Assembly: GCA_022712475.1 (NCBI GenBank)
Contig: JALAGK010000423.1
Span: forward strand, 1 to 10,405
Reading direction: 5' to 3'
Length of the DNA: 10,405 nt
DNA from: Enterobacteriaceae bacterium
Lineage (GTDB): Bacteria; Pseudomonadota; Gammaproteobacteria; Enterobacterales; Enterobacteriaceae
Part shown: piece by piece, positions 8,233-10,405 of the stretch
Layout of the letters: each line of letters begins with the position of its first letter
How positions within the stretch are numbered: position 1 is the first letter of the stretch
Program-made: the position numbers and the translations under genes
The notes under the pieces: model-generated
Told to the model about the DNA's origin: nothing
What the model saw: the letters and a program-made list of their open reading frames with translations, nothing else
The model's database searches: none

Positions 8233-8259
8233 TTATCGGTCATTAATCCAGGAACTTTC
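8233..8259 (-). promoter_or_regulatory. Sigma-28 (FliA) promoter for the chemoreceptor
   Basis: On the minus strand the -35 element GAAAGTTC (8259-8252) and the -10 element ACCGATAA (8240-8233) are separated by 11 bases. Compared with TAAAGTTT-N11-GCCGATAA, 13 of 16 positions match with exact spacing. It lies about 47 bases before the receptor ATG and downstream of the proC terminator, so the receptor is transcribed as its own late flagellar (class III) unit. Confidence 0.82.
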
Positions 8260-8375
8260 CCGCTTTAATCTTTTGTTTTGTAAATCATGCAAAACCAGGA
8301 AAAGTGAGGCCTGACGCGGTTTAGGCGCAAGAGAAGTGAGGGAGAGTTACGGGGGTAAAAAACATAATATCGGCA

Positions 8376-8406
8376 AGAAAAAATGTACCCGGCACAGGCC
8401 GGGTAC
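8376..8406 (-). terminator. Intrinsic terminator after proC
   Basis: A perfect 9-base-pair stem, GTACCCGGC and GCCGGGTAC, with a CTGT loop (8406-8385) is followed on the minus strand by ATTTTTTCTT. It begins 12 bases after the proC stop codon. This is a classical Rho-independent terminator and separates the transporter-proC unit from the chemotaxis genes. Confidence 0.92.
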
Positions 8407-8418
8407 GGGGCGAATTGA

Positions 8419-9228
8419 TTATTTTTCGCTAAGTTTTTTTGACTTATCCATGCAGCTGACCACCGCTTCGATGACCGCAGAGCGGAAGCCTTTTTCTTCC
8501 AGCGTTTTCACCGCCTCAATGGTCGTGCCACCAGGTGAGCACACCATGTCTTTAAGCATGGCCGGATGCTCACCGGTTTCCAGTACCATTTTGGCCGCGC
8601 CCAACACGGTCTGCGCAGCAAACTGGTAAGCCTGCGCGCGCGGTAATCCGCCCAGTACACCGGCGTCAGCCAGGGCTTCAATGAACATGAACACGTAGGC
8701 GGGTGACGAACCGCTAATGCCGGTGACGGCATGAATCAGGTTTTCCGGTACCACCGCAGAGCGGCCAAAGCTGTTAAAGATGGCGGTAATGTCTGCCAGC
8801 TCCTGCTCTTCGACCAGGCTGTTGGCGGTCAGCGAGCTCATGCCGGCATTGACCATCGCCGGCGTATTCGGCATAACGCGCACAATTTTGGCGTTATAGC
8901 CAGCCTGCTCGGCGAGTTGCCCAAGCGTCACACCCGCAGCAATGGAGACCAGAACATGGTTAGACTTAATGGTTGAGGCAATCTCTTTAAGCACCGCCGG
9001 TACGATGTGTGGCTTAATCGCAAGGAACACGATATCGCACGCGTTGGTCAGCTCTGGTGCACTCTGTGCGGTAACGGTACCGACTTCTGCACTCAGTGCC
9101 TGCGTTTTGCTGGTGTCCACATCAAAAACCACAATCTGACTTGCCGGTGCGATGCCGCTATTGATGATGCCGTGGATAATGGCATTTGCCATGTTGCCCG
9201 TACCGATAAAGCCGATTTTTTTATCCAT
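8419..9228 (-). CDS. proC: Pyrroline-5-carboxylate reductase (ProC family), diverged copy
   Basis: P5C reductase performs the last step of proline synthesis, NAD(P)H-dependent reduction of 1-pyrroline-5-carboxylate to L-proline, in the cytoplasm. The product has 269 residues, the family length. It has an N-terminal Rossmann dinucleotide site (IGFIGTGNMANAI, residues 5-17), VMPNTPAMVNAG in the middle, and the C-terminal dimer/active-site segments GISGSSPAYVFMFIEA and MVCSPGGTTIEA, which fit the P5CR signature. From memory I judge it only about 55-60% identical to E. coli ProC. That is low for a housekeeping enzyme in an organism whose CheY is almost unchanged, so it may be a second copy. It starts at ATG 9228 with a GGAG site, 12 bases after the transporter stop, and almost surely shares its transcript. 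The family is certain; its being the main proline enzyme is not. Confidence 0.92.
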   Translation of the reverse strand: MDKKIGFIGTGNMANAIIHGIINSGIAPASQIVVFDVDTSKTQALSAEVGTVTAQSAPELTNACDIVFLAIKPHIVPAVLKEIASTIKSNHVLVSIAAGVTLGQLAEQAGYNAKIVRVMPNTPAMVNAGMSSLTANSLVEEQELADITAIFNSFGRSAVVPENLIHAVTGISGSSPAYVFMFIEALADAGVLGGLPRAQAYQFAAQTVLGAAKMVLETGEHPAMLKDMVCSPGGTTIEAVKTLEEKGFRSAVIEAVVSCMDKSKKLSEK

Positions 9229-9240
9229 GATGACTCCGGG

Positions 9241-10257
9241 TTACTGAATTTTGTTGGTGTGCGCGTTGATTGTAGACTCATCCGAGGCTTTTTTACGCAG
9301 CAGAAATTTCGGGGGTTTGTTCACAACCACAATACCCACGCAGACCAGGACCAGACCGATGGTCAGCGGCAACGTGAAGCTGTCCTGGCCCATGAAAACG
9401 GAGAGTAAGCTGCCAGACAGCGGCATACAGAATTTGTAGATTGAGATTTCGCCAATTTTGGCGTGCTGAACAATCCAGTACCACAGTCCGAAGGCAACGC
9501 TTGCGATAAGCGCCAGAATCAGCATCAGGACTATCGCAGTCGGTGTCCAGGTAATCACACTCAGGCTACCGCCCATGAACAGACCGATGACAAACAGGAT
9601 GGCAGCACCGATAGTCAGGTTCCAGCCAGTCATCACGAACGAGTTCAGAGAAGAACCGATGCGTTTTGCCTGCATCATGCCGAGTGCGGCAACCAGACCG
9701 TACAGCACCATGAAGCCATCACCCAGCCAGGAGAAGCTGAGCATCTCGCGCAGGCCGTTGCCGTTGTTCATCAGATTTACCGCCAGCAGGCCGGTCAGAC
9801 CCAGTACCAGACCAATGGTTTTCGGCTGGTTTAACTTGTCATTTTTGTAGGCGAAGTGCGCCAGAATAACGGAGAAGAAAATGGAAGACTGTGCCAGTAC
9901 GGTCGACTTGATGGTGGTGGTATTCACCAGGCCGATATTAAAAAACAGATACGCTGCGGTGGTGCTGACAATCCCCATTGACGTTACTTCATACCACTGG
10001 CGCGGCGTCACTTTGAAGATTTGCTGACCCATCAGCTTAGCCATCACCAGTGTGATGAGGCCTGCCAGGAAAAAGCGGATACTGATGGTCGTCAGAACCT
10101 GACCATTGTAGTTGTCACCCAGTGTTGCTGCAGAGATGTTCATCTGAGCGTACATCTCTTTTACCAGCGGAAATGGCGTTCCCCACAGGATATTCACGAA
10201 AATCGCGCACACGGCCAGGAAGGCCACGCCCGGTTTCGCCAGACTGAATTTGCTCAT
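9241..10257 (-). CDS. EamA/DMT-superfamily membrane transporter, substrate unknown
   Basis: This 338-residue inner-membrane protein has about ten hydrophobic segments (near 10-28, 57-76, 92-110, 116-137, 146-163, 178-195, 206-228, 238-262, 270-289 and 297-314). That is the two-times-five-helix layout of EamA members of the drug/metabolite transporter superfamily. The NILWGTPFPLVKE motif in the first helix is typical of the family. A short polar, basic tail (about 315-338) ends the protein. Many EamA proteins export amino acids or other small metabolites, but the sequence does not reveal the substrate. The start at ATG 10257 has a TGGAGAA ribosome site. It is the first gene of a two-gene unit with proC, which suggests a link to proline, its precursors or related amino acids (inference). 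An export role is possible but unproven. Confidence 0.88.
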   Translation of the reverse strand: MSKFSLAKPGVAFLAVCAIFVNILWGTPFPLVKEMYAQMNISAATLGDNYNGQVLTTISIRFFLAGLITLVMAKLMGQQIFKVTPRQWYEVTSMGIVSTTAAYLFFNIGLVNTTTIKSTVLAQSSIFFSVILAHFAYKNDKLNQPKTIGLVLGLTGLLAVNLMNNGNGLREMLSFSWLGDGFMVLYGLVAALGMMQAKRIGSSLNSFVMTGWNLTIGAAILFVIGLFMGGSLSVITWTPTAIVLMLILALIASVAFGLWYWIVQHAKIGEISIYKFCMPLSGSLLSVFMGQDSFTLPLTIGLVLVCVGIVVVNKPPKFLLRKKASDESTINAHTNKIQ

Positions 10258-10284
10258 GGTGTTCTCCAGTTGTCTTAACCCTTG

Positions 10285-10296
10285 TCCGCATGCGGA
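10285..10296. promoter_or_regulatory. Perfect 12-bp palindrome in the transporter leader, operator candidate
   Basis: TCCGCATGCGGA reads identically on both strands and lies 28-39 bases before the transporter start. A symmetric site between an AT-rich promoter-like stretch (about 10300-10345) and the ribosome site could bind a dimeric repressor. I recognise no specific regulator for it, and a 12-base palindrome can arise by chance. Confidence 0.3.
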
Positions 10297-10405
10297 TTGG
10301 ATTATTCTTAAAGTAAAAACTGAGCGAATAATAAACCTGTCGTAAAGGCGCGGGGAATTTACTCAACGCGTGTTGTGCTGCTGTTCAGCCTGGTAACAAT
10401 AATGA

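Noticed and set aside
8361..8377. Additional sigma-28 -10 element (GCCGATAT on the minus strand) near the proC terminator
   Set aside because: The sequence 11 bases upstream is the terminator stem and has no TAAAG-like -35 element.
10300..10345. Sigma-28-like or sigma-70 promoter in the transporter leader
   Set aside because: A TAAAG element on the plus strand lacks a GCCGATAA partner. On the minus strand, AT-rich -10-like words (TATTAT, AATAAT) have no acceptable -35 at 16-18 bases. A promoter is likely here, but I cannot place it.

Overview
The window is chromosomal DNA of a motile member of the Enterobacterales. The evidence is the gene order cheR-cheB-cheY-cheZ-flhB-flhA, the near residue-for-residue match of these proteins to E. 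coli and Salmonella homologues as I remember them, and sigma-28 promoters of the enteric type. The genus cannot be fixed from this sequence alone. All supported genes lie on the minus strand, so transcription runs from high to low coordinates. No intergenic gap exceeds about 260 bases, and I see no RNA gene, insertion sequence, CRISPR array or prophage.

Reading in the direction of transcription: at 10257-8419 lies a two-gene unit, a ten-helix EamA/DMT transporter followed 12 bases later by a pyrroline-5-carboxylate reductase (ProC-like). It ends in a strong intrinsic terminator. Next is a methyl-accepting chemotaxis receptor (8186-6393) with its own sigma-28 promoter. A 258-base gap follows, carrying a second sigma-28 promoter, which drives cheR-cheB-cheY-cheZ (6134-3135). 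After a 216-base gap with a candidate FlhDC box come flhB (2918-1773) and flhA (from 1773, running off the left edge).

The che genes form the adaptation and signal-output half of chemotaxis. CheR methylates receptors and CheB demethylates them. CheY-P binds the flagellar motor and CheZ dephosphorylates it. FlhB and FlhA are core membrane components of the flagellar type III export gate. cheA, cheW, motA and motB, which precede the receptor genes in E. coli, are not next to these genes here. The transporter-proC pair sits where they would be expected.

I do not see a wholly new system. The points most worth a second look are: (1) the receptor carries the complete amino-acid-binding dCache motif; (2) it lacks the C-terminal NWETF tether, although CheR keeps the subdomain that binds it; (3) the ProC is clearly diverged from the usual enteric housekeeping ProC and is paired with a transporter; (4) the chemotaxis operon is broken into separately promoted units.
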